Under the pieces are notes generated by a model. It had not been told where the DNA came from. It saw nothing but the letters and a program-made list of their open reading frames with translations, and ran no database searches. From positions 1,692,369 to 1,756,368 of the forward strand of contig NZ_UWOP01000001.1 of assembly GCF_900604485.1 (NCBI RefSeq): a stretch of DNA of 64,000 nt, given 5' to 3'. Positions 7,430 through 15,891 of the stretch are shown here, piece after piece. Source of the DNA: Enterococcus mediterraneensis (GTDB lineage: Bacteria; Bacillota; Bacilli; Lactobacillales; Enterococcaceae). The stretch's first letter is position 1, and each line of letters begins with the position of its first letter. A program made the position numbers and the translations under genes.

Positions 7430-8203
7430 TTAGAATGTTTTAATGACCATATCAGCTTCAATTTCAGGTTTAGGTAATTCATGGAAGCTTGTGTTTATAG
7501 TGCTTAGTTGATCAACTAACCATGTTTTCCTTTTTGAATTGTAGACAAATCTAAAATTAATATCATTGTTCTCGTGTTGAAGAGGTTTCTCCAAATAAGC
7601 TGGTGAATATTCATAGTCAACGTAACCTGCTAATACAAAAGAGAGCAATCCATTATTTAGTGTCAGATTTAACGGATGGTCGTAAGCTTTAATTTTTTTT
7701 AACGTCATATTGTACATATCTTCAGCCATAAAAGTTGAGTTCATGATTTCATCTTGGGTTTCATTAAAAAAGTTATCCGAATAATCGCTTATTTTTAAAA
7801 AGTCTTTATTGGCACCAGCCTCAAAAAATTGTTCAACTTTTTCAGTATAAAGTTGTGCTAATGCTCCTTTTTCAATAGTTACTTTAATGTTCTCGTGCCA
7901 ATCAATTTCTGTGCTGTTCAGTATGGGAAGATCGGCCTTGAGTTTTATATCCTCTTGATTTCTTTCAATTTCAATTGGCAAAATCTTTTCAGTAGGTTCA
8001 GTTTCTGATAAAGGGACATCTAGTTTTTTATCATGATAATAAGCTTCAAATCCATCTGGAACCGGAAAAAAATGTATAGGGTAATTCTTTTCTGAGGTTG
8101 TTGTACTAGTTTCCGTACTTGTAGAATTTGTGTCAGAAGTGGTACACCCGCTTATAGTTCCGATGAGTAAAGCGCAGGTTAGAATGATTGCAAATTTTTT
8201 CAA
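7430..8203 (-). CDS. Secreted lipoprotein, possible NTF2/TcaA-like domain
   Basis: This 257-residue protein has a lipoprotein signal (MKKFAIILTCALLIGTISGC, lipobox ISGC, Cys20) and then a Ser/Thr-rich linker (21-38), so it should be lipid-anchored outside the membrane. The body contains a beta-rich part and, from about residue 115, a region (VEQFFEAGANKDFLKISDYS ... RKTWLVDQLSTI) resembling NTF2-like extracellular domains of TcaA/YvbJ proteins; this is a weak similarity call. It is divergent from an XRE regulator, with a GGACTA-N4-TAGTCC operator just upstream. A decayed second copy of its C-terminus lies at 20890-21016. Confidence 0.6.
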   Translation of the reverse strand: MKKFAIILTCALLIGTISGCTTSDTNSTSTETSTTTSEKNYPIHFFPVPDGFEAYYHDKKLDVPLSETEPTEKILPIEIERNQEDIKLKADLPILNSTEIDWHENIKVTIEKGALAQLYTEKVEQFFEAGANKDFLKISDYSDNFFNETQDEIMNSTFMAEDMYNMTLKKIKAYDHPLNLTLNNGLLSFVLAGYVDYEYSPAYLEKPLQHENNDINFRFVYNSKRKTWLVDQLSTINTSFHELPKPEIEADMVIKTF

Positions 8204-8229
8204 AGAAATTCCTCCTTAAAATTGAATAT

Positions 8230-8245
8230 GGACTAATACTAGTCC
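8230..8245. promoter_or_regulatory. Operator copy 1 (GGACTA-N4-TAGTCC)
   Basis: GGACTAATACTAGTCC is an inverted repeat just downstream of the likely -10 (TACAAT on the reverse strand) of the lipoprotein gene. The same arms recur at 8285-8300. Confidence 0.7.
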
Positions 8246-8284
8246 CATTGTAGCATACCAAATCTTTAACATTAATAAGAAAAA

Positions 8285-8300
8285 GGACTAATTTTAGTCC
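8285..8300. promoter_or_regulatory. Operator copy 2 (GGACTA-N4-TAGTCC)
   Basis: GGACTAATTTTAGTCC lies directly before the XRE gene, overlapping its probable -10 (TAATTT). The two copies are 55 bp apart centre to centre, one at each divergent promoter. This is as expected for coordinated control by the XRE protein next door. Confidence 0.7.
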
Positions 8301-8307
8301 AAAAGGT

Positions 8308-8553
8308 GTGCTATTCTTGAAAGAGGAAAAAATTATTGATAGAGAAAATGTAATCGGTAGCAATATTAGACGATTCCGAGTAGAAAAAGGAATCGGTCAA
8401 ACCGAGCTAGTTAGAGACCTACAGCTTAGAAAAATCGCTATAACTAGGGAAACATTGGTTAAGATTGAAAGCGGCCGCCAACACATTAAGTTGGATCAAT
8501 TGAGAGCTATTAGGGATGTTCTACAGGTGTCTTATGAAGACTTGCTTCAATAA
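8308..8553 (+). CDS. XRE-family transcriptional regulator
   Basis: An 81-residue single-domain Cro/C1-type helix-turn-helix protein (IGSNIRRFRVEKGIGQTELV then ITRETLVKIESGRQHIKLDQLRAI). The start is uncertain: GTG 8308 has only AAAAGG immediately before it and overlaps no operator; TTG 8317 and later codons are alternatives. It is divergent from the lipoprotein, with two identical-arm operators between them, so it probably regulates itself and the lipoprotein. Confidence 0.75.
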   Translation: MLFLKEEKIIDRENVIGSNIRRFRVEKGIGQTELVRDLQLRKIAITRETLVKIESGRQHIKLDQLRAIRDVLQVSYEDLLQ

Positions 8554-8628
8554 CTACTTGTAGTCTTTAGTATAAGAAGCTATTTTTACACCCTTATGTA
8601 TCACAAAGAAATACTGGTATAATAATGA

Positions 8629-8907
8629 ATGGGATATGTAACGATAGGGTATACTATATTCTCAACAGGTTATACTGAGAATCCAATTAAACGAAATCAT
8701 TTGAAAGTATACAAAACGTTGTTGGATAAAGCATATGAATTTGTATTTTCAGAACACTTTAGATTCTTAGAAAACTATGATTTACCTAGTTCACTGGATG
8801 TTGGTATTGAACTATATGATGGAGTAGAAAAGAAAAATCTAAAGTTAAATTTATCAAAAGATTATAGCAAAAATAGTCCAGTGTTAAGAGAGCTAGAAAT
8901 GCAATGA
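8629..8907 (+). CDS. Hypothetical 92-aa protein
   Basis: A frame from ATG 8629 in the same direction as the XRE gene, 75 nt downstream. The ribosome site is poor. The product has no signal peptide or obvious motif (SSLDVGIELYDGVEKKNLKL). Its stop overlaps the start of the next small frame (ATGA). Because decayed genes follow immediately, it could itself be a remnant. Confidence 0.4.
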   Translation: MGYVTIGYTIFSTGYTENPIKRNHLKVYKTLLDKAYEFVFSEHFRFLENYDLPSSLDVGIELYDGVEKKNLKLNLSKDYSKNSPVLRELEMQ

Positions 8908-9068
8908 ATCCAATGATAATTTATCTTAATGTAAATTGCTTAACTCTAATTGTTTCTCGTGATTATGATTTTGCTACTGATGTATATGTTGAAGAAAATA
9001 AAGGCTTGAAGTTAGAGCTTACTGGATATAATTTGTCGCAGCAATTGATACTATTAGTGGGGCGGTAA
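8904..9068 (+). CDS. Hypothetical 54-aa protein, possibly remnant
   Basis: ATG 8904 overlaps the previous stop (ATGA). The 54-codon frame (NPMIIYLNVNCLTLIVSRDY) ends at TAA 9066-9068. Its end overlaps, in another frame, the first recognisable piece of the decayed ATPase, so the boundary may be artificial. Confidence 0.3.
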   Translation: MNPMIIYLNVNCLTLIVSRDYDFATDVYVEENKGLKLELTGYNLSQQLILLVGR

Positions 9069-9480
9069 ACTCTTTAGCAACCACATACTTCTGAATATAA
9101 CTTTCAATCAATATCTGTAGGTGAAGATAATGTTGGACAATTGTAAGAGTCTTGTTATCGTTTAAGAAATTGAAGGAGGAATCTTGCTAATTGATGAAGT
9201 AGACGCAGGTCTTTTTCCAGCTGCACAAATTGAATTTTTTTATGTCTTAACCCAATTTTTTTAAGACTAGGGTATTCAGGTGATAATGACCCAATACTCT
9301 CCAACGATGATTAAAAAAGTTTTTATCCAAAGAGATATTAAAAACTATAAATAAACTATTTAACGAATACTTTTGGTAAAATTCAAGTGATGACAGATTA
9401 AAGCTGGATATATATGCAGATATGTATGTAAGGACAAAAAGTTGATGAAGATTTAATACTGCAAAAAATAAATATTTCAG
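9035..9480 (+). pseudogene. Decayed AAA (ABC-type) ATPase
   Basis: Pieces in shifting frames can be lined up: IDTISGAVNSLATTYF, then SEYNFQSISVGEDNVGQ, then GGILLIDEVDAGLFPAAQIE with an intact Walker B (LLIDEVDAG), and later LDIYADMYVRTK. This is the SVGEDN/Walker-B part of an OLD/RecF-like AAA ATPase of the kind found in defence islands. Several stops and frameshifts make it dead, and the N-terminal half with Walker A is not seen. It precedes a methyltransferase remnant by a few bases, so the two were probably one operon. Confidence 0.65.
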
Positions 9481-9492
9481 GAGGTGTATTTT

Positions 9493-10290
9493 TTGCCAAC
9501 AACCAACTCCCTTTTGAGGTATCTGGCAGGAAAAAGTCAATTGTATAAATTTGAAAAAAACAATAGACAAGAGTATTGGAGAATATGAAATTTATATCGA
9601 GATATCGAGCATTTTGCAGAGGGAGCCGGGGTGGCCCATTCAGCTATTAATTCAAAAGAATGTGAAAATGACTGCAATTAATAATTTAGATAAATCTATG
9701 CGTTCTTTATGGTATTCAATATTAAATTATCCCAACAAATTTATCAATCTGATTAACAAAACCATTGTAAACATTGAAGAATGGCCAAGACAGAAAGAAA
9801 TTTGTAAAAAAGAGTTTAATCATCCTTTTTCTCTAGAGGAAGGGTTTGCGACCTTCTTCCTAAATATAACGAACGTAAGTGGTATTACTAGCGGTGGACA
9901 GATAGAGGGGACAAAACAAGAAAGTAAGTACAAGGTAGGTTGTTGCTTTAATAAGCAATCTTTAATAAAAAAATAAGGGATATTTCTTTACTAAAAGATT
10001 CAATTAACTAATATGGATGTTGAATCTTATACAGATGGTATTTCATTTAATTATCCAAAAGAGAAAATGTTCATTTTTTTGAGCCTCCATATTTTAATCA
10101 ATGTAAAAAAATCTTTATTTGAATTTATTGATAAAGATAAGCATAGCATTAGGGATTATTACTTATGACAATCCAGATGAAATTTATTGAGATTTACAAA
10201 GAATTTCGCTAAAAATATAAGTATATGCTTAGATATTCTGTTAATAATAAGCGTAAAGAAAAAGCTTGGGAATATCGTTTTACTAGTTAA
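9493..10290 (+). pseudogene. Decayed D12-class N6-adenine DNA methyltransferase
   Basis: A TTG at 9493 behind GGAGG opens PTTNSLLRYLAGKSQLYKF, matching the RYPGGKS start of D12-class (Dam-like) enzymes. Motif I survives as FAEGAGVAHS near 9612-9640. An open stretch (9551-9976) gives LDKSMRSLWYSILNYPNKF and FFLNITNVSGITSGGQIEGT. The catalytic motif appears as EPPY instead of DPPY near 10080, and the tail as YMLRYSVNNKRKEKAWEYRF to TAA 10290. Frameshifts near 9545, 9640 and after 10090 break it. The ancestor was full length (about 265 codons) and modified adenine. It is not functional now. Confidence 0.75.
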
Positions 10291-10427
10291 ATTACAAAAA
10301 TTGATAATTTTGCTAATGTAGAACCTTTGAAACTAATTGATAAGTAGCTTTTTACCAAAAGCACACCACGTAACTTGAATACGATTGAAAACTAATCATT
10401 AAAATTTATTATTAGCAAAGTGATTAA

Positions 10428-10499
10428 TCCTATTCAAAAAGCACCTAGCTTCAATTATCGTCAATGAACTTAACTTCATAGCTGAAGAAAAATCTGAAT
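10428..10499 (+). pseudogene. C-terminal scrap, paralogous to 22520-22596
   Basis: A frame ending KKHLASIIVNELNFIAEEKS stop has a near-identical partner at 22520-22596 (QLSSIIVNELNFIAETE stop). Over 10449-10486 the two loci differ at only about two bases. Both appear to be the 3' end of the same lost gene, one on each side of the pilus region. Confidence 0.6.
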
Positions 10500-10511
10500 A
10501 AAGAAACGATG

Positions 10512-10546
10512 GCTGAACCCTTGATAGATAAGGGTTCAGCTCTTTT
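10512..10546. terminator. Rho-independent terminator
   Basis: GCTGAACCCTT (10512-10522) pairs with AAGGGTTCAGC (10530-10540), followed by TCTTTTT. It separates the decayed region from the ebpR regulator. Confidence 0.8.
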
Positions 10547-10585
10547 TAGGAACTTATGTCATAGCCACTTTTTTACATAAATCAG

Positions 10586-12082
10586 CTAATTAGAGAACAA
10601 ATTTTGTAATTTGAGATGATGAACTTCTAAAAGACGTTGATACAGATCAGTTTCAAAATCGCTGTAATGACAAAAATCAAGGACTGTATACTTAGAAGAA
10701 TCAAGACCAGCAGGAATCAGTAGAGGTGAACCAAAGATGAAAAAGTCATATTCTTCAGTGATGGGAAGTGTGAGTAGCTCGATATCTACAAAGGGGATTT
10801 TCTTTCCTAAATTCAAGATTTCTTCGGAAATCAGATGTTCAGATACGTTAACAAACCCAACTTTCAATTTATAGTTTTCATCGATTTCTGAATAATACGG
10901 ATAAAGTAAACTGGTTTGTAGAAAGGCTAATTCACTTACGCATGATTTCAGCCATGTATAGTTTTTTCGTTGTGCGATTTTTTTCCAAAAACCTTCGATT
11001 TTGATTGTCAAGATACGTAAAAGTGGGTATTTATCTTTAATATAAGAAGAGATAAATAGTGTGGTCAAAGGAATTTTTTGCTTGAACATGCTAAAATTAC
11101 CAATTGATAGATAGAGATTCAAAAGCAAAGCTGGCTCTTTTTCAAACTGGAGTGTACCAATAAATGTCTGACAATGCTTCTGAAATTCCTCTAAGATATC
11201 TTTGACCTCATTGCTCGGTTGTTCATACGAATGATGAACGATCGGCACACGAATGTCTTGATTAGAGGTAAGAAGCGGCCAGTAATAGAATAAGTAAAAC
11301 AAAGAGTTTACCTCTAAGATATCTAAACGAAGATTCGCAATTTTGAAGAAGTCGTAAAAAAAGTCAATGTTTGTTTCGCTTGGAATAAAGGAATCTCTTG
11401 ATAATCTATAGATATCCGTAAAATGATTATTTTCGATCCTCAGCAAACAAATCAGGCAATGGAGGCTGGCTTGTTTTTTTCCTAAATCAAACTTATTCTT
11501 GTGTTGCGATCCTTCGTGCTTATAAATCAATGCACGAACTTCTTGGCTGTAAGGAATGCTATCCAGGCTTTCCCCTAATGAAACAAACCAAAAGAAATTG
11601 AAAAAGATGATGCGAATCAGCATTTCAGAACCAGATAAGGTAAGATTCGATAAATTCAAGTTGATATTGTATTCCTTCAAATATTCAGCCAATTTTTTTG
11701 TTTGCCGAAAACACGTTGAGCGGCTGATAAATTGGCGATTGCAAAAAGCTGCAAGATTTTCATCTTGTTCGGTCAGAAGACTGATCAATAATTTATAAGG
11801 AACACTTTCTGTTGATAGGTAATTTTGGTATTGGATATATTGAACAAGTTGTTCAGGAATGGATAACTTATTTTTATTATGTAACAGTTTAATATCAGTA
11901 AATTGTTCTAAATCATCTTGTATATCACATAGGATTTTTTTGAAACGAGTCGCACTGAAATAGAAATCTAAGTTTTCTCGTACATGATCTAAACTATATT
12001 CCCCCGGCCGTAAGGTCATCACCTTTCCATACACGCTTAATTTCATTCTCGCATGGTCATCTAAAAAAATTTTTTCAATCAA
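10586..12082 (-). CDS. ebpR: Pilus regulator EbpR (Mga/AtxA family)
   Basis: This 498-residue protein starts at TTG 12082 behind GAAGGTG. It has the layout of Mga/AtxA-type virulence regulators: N-terminal winged helix region, a second helix-turn-helix near residues 105-150 (FCNRQFISRSTCFRQTKKLA), long helical PRD-like middle, and a C-terminal EIIB-like part (VGFVNVSEHLISEEILNLGK, FFIFGSPLL). It is divergent from the pilin operon, as ebpR is in enterococci, where it activates ebpABC. The target promoter should be in the 354-bp spacer. Confidence 0.85.
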   Translation of the reverse strand: MIEKIFLDDHARMKLSVYGKVMTLRPGEYSLDHVRENLDFYFSATRFKKILCDIQDDLEQFTDIKLLHNKNKLSIPEQLVQYIQYQNYLSTESVPYKLLISLLTEQDENLAAFCNRQFISRSTCFRQTKKLAEYLKEYNINLNLSNLTLSGSEMLIRIIFFNFFWFVSLGESLDSIPYSQEVRALIYKHEGSQHKNKFDLGKKQASLHCLICLLRIENNHFTDIYRLSRDSFIPSETNIDFFYDFFKIANLRLDILEVNSLFYLFYYWPLLTSNQDIRVPIVHHSYEQPSNEVKDILEEFQKHCQTFIGTLQFEKEPALLLNLYLSIGNFSMFKQKIPLTTLFISSYIKDKYPLLRILTIKIEGFWKKIAQRKNYTWLKSCVSELAFLQTSLLYPYYSEIDENYKLKVGFVNVSEHLISEEILNLGKKIPFVDIELLTLPITEEYDFFIFGSPLLIPAGLDSSKYTVLDFCHYSDFETDLYQRLLEVHHLKLQNLFSN

Positions 12083-12436
12083 TTCTTCACCTTCTTTTTA
12101 TGTTTTTATTATTAATACCGTATTTATTTTTTCTTGTAAATACTTGTCTCGATTTTCTAAAAAAACTATACAGGATTTAGAAATATTTTTTTTTAATTTA
12201 TCTCAAAATTACCACTTAATGAGTATATTTTTTGAGAGAAAAGAATAAATAACCTATTTTCAATAACTAATTATTAGATATATTTATTAATCTATCTCAA
12301 GTTTAATTTCCTTTAAAATAACTCTGATTGAATAGTTAGAGCCAAAAGAGAAGAGAACTAGAAAGATTAGTGAATTTTTTCTTTTTTTTATATTATCTAA
12401 TTGAATATTAAATTTTTTCTAAGGAGGTATCCATAA
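12083..12436. promoter_or_regulatory. ebpR-ebpA intergenic control region
   Basis: This very AT-rich spacer separates the divergent ebpR and ebpA. It contains an inverted repeat TCTCAAAA (12200-12207) / TTTTGAGA (12229-12236) and a further ATCTCAAG near 12294, candidate activator sites. ebpA has a strong AAGGAGG ribosome site. I see no perfect -35/-10, consistent with activator-dependent expression. Confidence 0.5.
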
Positions 12437-15400
12437 ATGAAGAAGCGAAATTATTTTATCGTTTTCTGTCTATTTTCTCTATTTTTCGTCACCTATTTCC
12501 ATTTCCAAAAAGGGGAGACTGTGGCAGCCAATGAAGAATCAACCATAGAAGTATTAAATAATGAATACGGCAAAGTAAGTATTAGGAAAATAGATCATCA
12601 GCTAACGATCTTGTATCGATTAAATGCGCAAACGCAAGAAACCCGATTTTTATTCCAGCTACATTCAAAAGATGCACCTGAAACGAATCTGCTTTCCTCT
12701 TATGTTTCTCAGGAATATCAAGAATACACAGATGAACAACAACGAAAATGGCTAGCAGGTTATTTTTCTCAAACTATTGAAGAAAAAGAATGGACCATTG
12801 AGTTGCCGAGTACGAGCAAAGAATTTCAACTCAATATTCAGATAGAAGAAAAAACGGGTCAGTTACTTTTATCCGAACCTGTTTCCTTTTCATTTTCTAT
12901 AGATAATAAGAATCAGGAAACTGCACAAACAAATGAAAAAACGTCTGAAACATCAACTTCTTATGAAAATCATGAGATATCGGATGATTCATCGTTAGAT
13001 AAAGACGAATATCGTCCGTTTGAACAACCACAATTATTTAATGCACAGTTGAAACCTAAGGGGTTAGCTACGATTGAACCAGAATATACCACAGATGAGC
13101 AAGGAACATACCCTAAGGCAATGTGGCAACCGGATAATAGTCAATATGTGCGTAATCATCAGGGCAATCGCCAAGGACAACAGCAATGGGACGGGCTGAA
13201 TGGGTGGGATGGCAATCCAACCAATCGCAACAATTCTTATATTGAATATGGTGGGGAAAAAGAGGATGCCGATTATGCCATCCGAAAATTTGCCAAAGAG
13301 ACAGCGACTCCTGGATTGTTTGACTTGTATCTGAATGTTCGAGGAAATACTCAAAAAAATATCACTCCTCTTGATCTCGTATTGGTCGTAGACTGGTCTG
13401 GAAGTATGAACGACAATAATCGGATCGGTGAAGTAAAGATTGGTGTCGATCGTTTTGTCGATACTTTAGCAGATAGCGGTATCACAGACAAAATCAATAT
13501 GGGATATGTCGGCTACTCAAGCGAAGGATATAGCTACAGTAACGGTGCAGTACAGATGGGTTCATTTGATTCAGTGAAAAATCAAGTAAAATCCATTACA
13601 CCTTCATGGACAAATGGCGGTACTTTTACACAAAAAGGACTAAGAGATGCAGGAGACATGCTATCCGTTCCAAATGGACATAAAAAAGTGATCGTTTTGC
13701 TGACGGATGGTGTACCAACATTTTCCTATAAAGTACAGCGGGTACACGCACAATCAAGCAGCAATTATTACGGAACTCAGTTTTCTAATACGCAAGATCA
13801 GCCGGGAAATACTTCTCGAATTGCAAGAAGCTATGATGCACCTGACCAAAACAATCTATCCAGAAGAATCGACAGTACGTTTATCGCAACCATCGGAGAA
13901 GCGATGGCACTCAAAGAACGAGGAATCGAAATACATGGTCTTGGCATCCAACTTCAAAGCGATCCGGCAGCTGGTCTCTCAAAAGCAGAAGTAGAGTCTC
14001 GTATGCGACAAATGGTTTCATCAGATGAAAAAGGCGATCTTTACTATGAATCAGCTGATCATGCAACAGATATCTCTGAATACCTAGCCAAAAAAGCTGT
14101 ACAGATCTCAGCAACTGTAAGTAATGGACAAATAAATGATCCAATCGCAGAACCATTTATTTATCAACCTGGTACACTTTCAGTCAAAAGCGTGGGAACA
14201 AACCCTACAACAGTTACTCCAACTATTTCTATAGACGGAAATACAATCAAGAGCAATCAGATTTATTTAGGAAAAGACCAAGAAATCCAAATTCATTACC
14301 AAGTGAGGATCCAGACAGAAAATGAGGACTTCCACCCGAATTTCTGGTATCAAATGAACGGTAGGACGACTTTCCAACCAAGTATTGACACTGACGAATT
14401 AGCTGAATTCGGTATACCATCTGCTAAAGCTCCCGGAGTCAATCTTCACATCAAAAAATTATGGGAAGAATTTGACAATAATCCAGCTAATCGTCCAGAT
14501 CAAGTCACTTTTGAAATCCAACGGAACCATACAACAGATGCTGCAGCTTGGAAAAACGGATATATCCGCATCACTAAACCAGCTAAAGATACTACAAATT
14601 CGTGGGAACGTGCAGACGTCGACAAACTCTCTGCAAATAGTGGAGAAAGTTATCAAGAGATACTATCACTGCCTCAATATAATAATCAAGGTCAAGCATT
14701 CAGTTACCAAACAATCAAAGAACTACCTGTACCAGGATATGATTCTCAACAAATAGATGCACTGACATGGAAGAATACTAAACAATTCACACCGTTAGAC
14801 TTAAAAATAACGAAAAATTCCTCTACAGGAGAAAAGGATCTCATTGGCGCTGTTTTCAAATTAACAGGAGATTCTATTGATACTTTACTAACTGATAATG
14901 GTGATGGGACCTATTCTCTTCCGGAAAATGTCAAATTGCAAAAAGAAATGACTTATACACTGACAGAAACAAAAGCTCCAGAAGGTCATGAATTAAGCAA
15001 GAAGACTACTTGGGAAATCAAGATTGCTTCTGAGGGTACGGTAACCATTGATGGAAAAACAGTCACTACTTCCGATGATACGATCCAGTTGGCCATTGAA
15101 AATCCTTTTGTTGAAATTCCTATAGCAGTACGTAAGTATGCGATGCAAGGGACGGACAAAGAGATAAATCTTAAAGGAGCAGCATTTTCCCTACAGAAAA
15201 AAGAAGCAAATGGTACTTATCAGCCAATGGACAGCCAAACAACGAATGAAAAAGGTCTTGCCAGTTTTGATTCACTCACACCTGGTAAATATCGAGTCGT
15301 TGAAACAGCTGGTCCTGCTGGATATGATACTTCGCCGGGAAATTATGAATTCCAAATCGATAAATATGGAAAAATCATTTACACGGGAAAAAATACCGAG

Positions 15401-15889
15401 ATGACAAATAATGTATGGACGCTCACTCATCAAAATCGACTAAAAGCGTTTGATCTAACGGTACACAAAAAAGAAGACAACGGACAGACATTAAAAGGAG
15501 CAAAATTCAGACTGCAGGGACCAGAAATGGACTTAGAATTGCCAAAAGATGGACAAGAAACGGACACCTTTCTATTCGAAAATTTAAAACCTGGAACTTA
15601 TAAGCTGACCGAAACCTTTACACCAGAAGGATACCAAGGACTAAAAGATCCAGTTACTATCATCATAAAAGAAGATGGGTCGATTCAAGTGGGTGGACAA
15701 GAGTATGAGTCTGTTCTTTCCCCAGGAGCCAAAAACAACCAGATTTCTTTAGACATCACGAATCAGGCAAAAGTACCATTACCTGAAACGGGAGGAATTG
15801 GCCGCTTAGGAATCTATCTAGTAGGGATGATTGGTTGTGCGTTTTCTATTTGGTATCTTTTTTTGAAAAAAGAAAGAGGGGGCTGCTAA
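12437..15889 (+). CDS. ebpA: Pilus tip protein EbpA (VWA domain, LPETG)
   Basis: This 1150-residue cell-wall protein has a signal peptide (about 1-31). A von Willebrand A domain follows from about residue 310 with a perfect MIDAS motif DWSGS (319-323) and VLLTDG further on. Cna-B-like domains come next (SSTGEKDLIGAVFKL, KEINLKGAAFSLQKKE, LKGAKFRLQG; each ending in an ETxxPxGY-type segment). It ends with LPETG, a membrane span and a KKERGG tail. This is the architecture of the adhesive tip pilin of enterococcal Ebp pili. It is the first gene of ebpABC and is joined to the peptidoglycan or polymer by sortases. It is intact and full length. Confidence 0.92.
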   Translation: MKKRNYFIVFCLFSLFFVTYFHFQKGETVAANEESTIEVLNNEYGKVSIRKIDHQLTILYRLNAQTQETRFLFQLHSKDAPETNLLSSYVSQEYQEYTDEQQRKWLAGYFSQTIEEKEWTIELPSTSKEFQLNIQIEEKTGQLLLSEPVSFSFSIDNKNQETAQTNEKTSETSTSYENHEISDDSSLDKDEYRPFEQPQLFNAQLKPKGLATIEPEYTTDEQGTYPKAMWQPDNSQYVRNHQGNRQGQQQWDGLNGWDGNPTNRNNSYIEYGGEKEDADYAIRKFAKETATPGLFDLYLNVRGNTQKNITPLDLVLVVDWSGSMNDNNRIGEVKIGVDRFVDTLADSGITDKINMGYVGYSSEGYSYSNGAVQMGSFDSVKNQVKSITPSWTNGGTFTQKGLRDAGDMLSVPNGHKKVIVLLTDGVPTFSYKVQRVHAQSSSNYYGTQFSNTQDQPGNTSRIARSYDAPDQNNLSRRIDSTFIATIGEAMALKERGIEIHGLGIQLQSDPAAGLSKAEVESRMRQMVSSDEKGDLYYESADHATDISEYLAKKAVQISATVSNGQINDPIAEPFIYQPGTLSVKSVGTNPTTVTPTISIDGNTIKSNQIYLGKDQEIQIHYQVRIQTENEDFHPNFWYQMNGRTTFQPSIDTDELAEFGIPSAKAPGVNLHIKKLWEEFDNNPANRPDQVTFEIQRNHTTDAAAWKNGYIRITKPAKDTTNSWERADVDKLSANSGESYQEILSLPQYNNQGQAFSYQTIKELPVPGYDSQQIDALTWKNTKQFTPLDLKITKNSSTGEKDLIGAVFKLTGDSIDTLLTDNGDGTYSLPENVKLQKEMTYTLTETKAPEGHELSKKTTWEIKIASEGTVTIDGKTVTTSDDTIQLAIENPFVEIPIAVRKYAMQGTDKEINLKGAAFSLQKKEANGTYQPMDSQTTNEKGLASFDSLTPGKYRVVETAGPAGYDTSPGNYEFQIDKYGKIIYTGKNTEMTNNVWTLTHQNRLKAFDLTVHKKEDNGQTLKGAKFRLQGPEMDLELPKDGQETDTFLFENLKPGTYKLTETFTPEGYQGLKDPVTIIIKEDGSIQVGGQEYESVLSPGAKNNQISLDITNQAKVPLPETGGIGRLGIYLVGMIGCAFSIWYLFLKKERGGC

Positions 15890-15891
15890 AT

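Noticed and set aside
13064-13354. Long reverse-strand frames inside ebpA and other large genes
   Set aside because: They are antisense shadows without ribosome sites; the forward genes are intact and family-recognisable.
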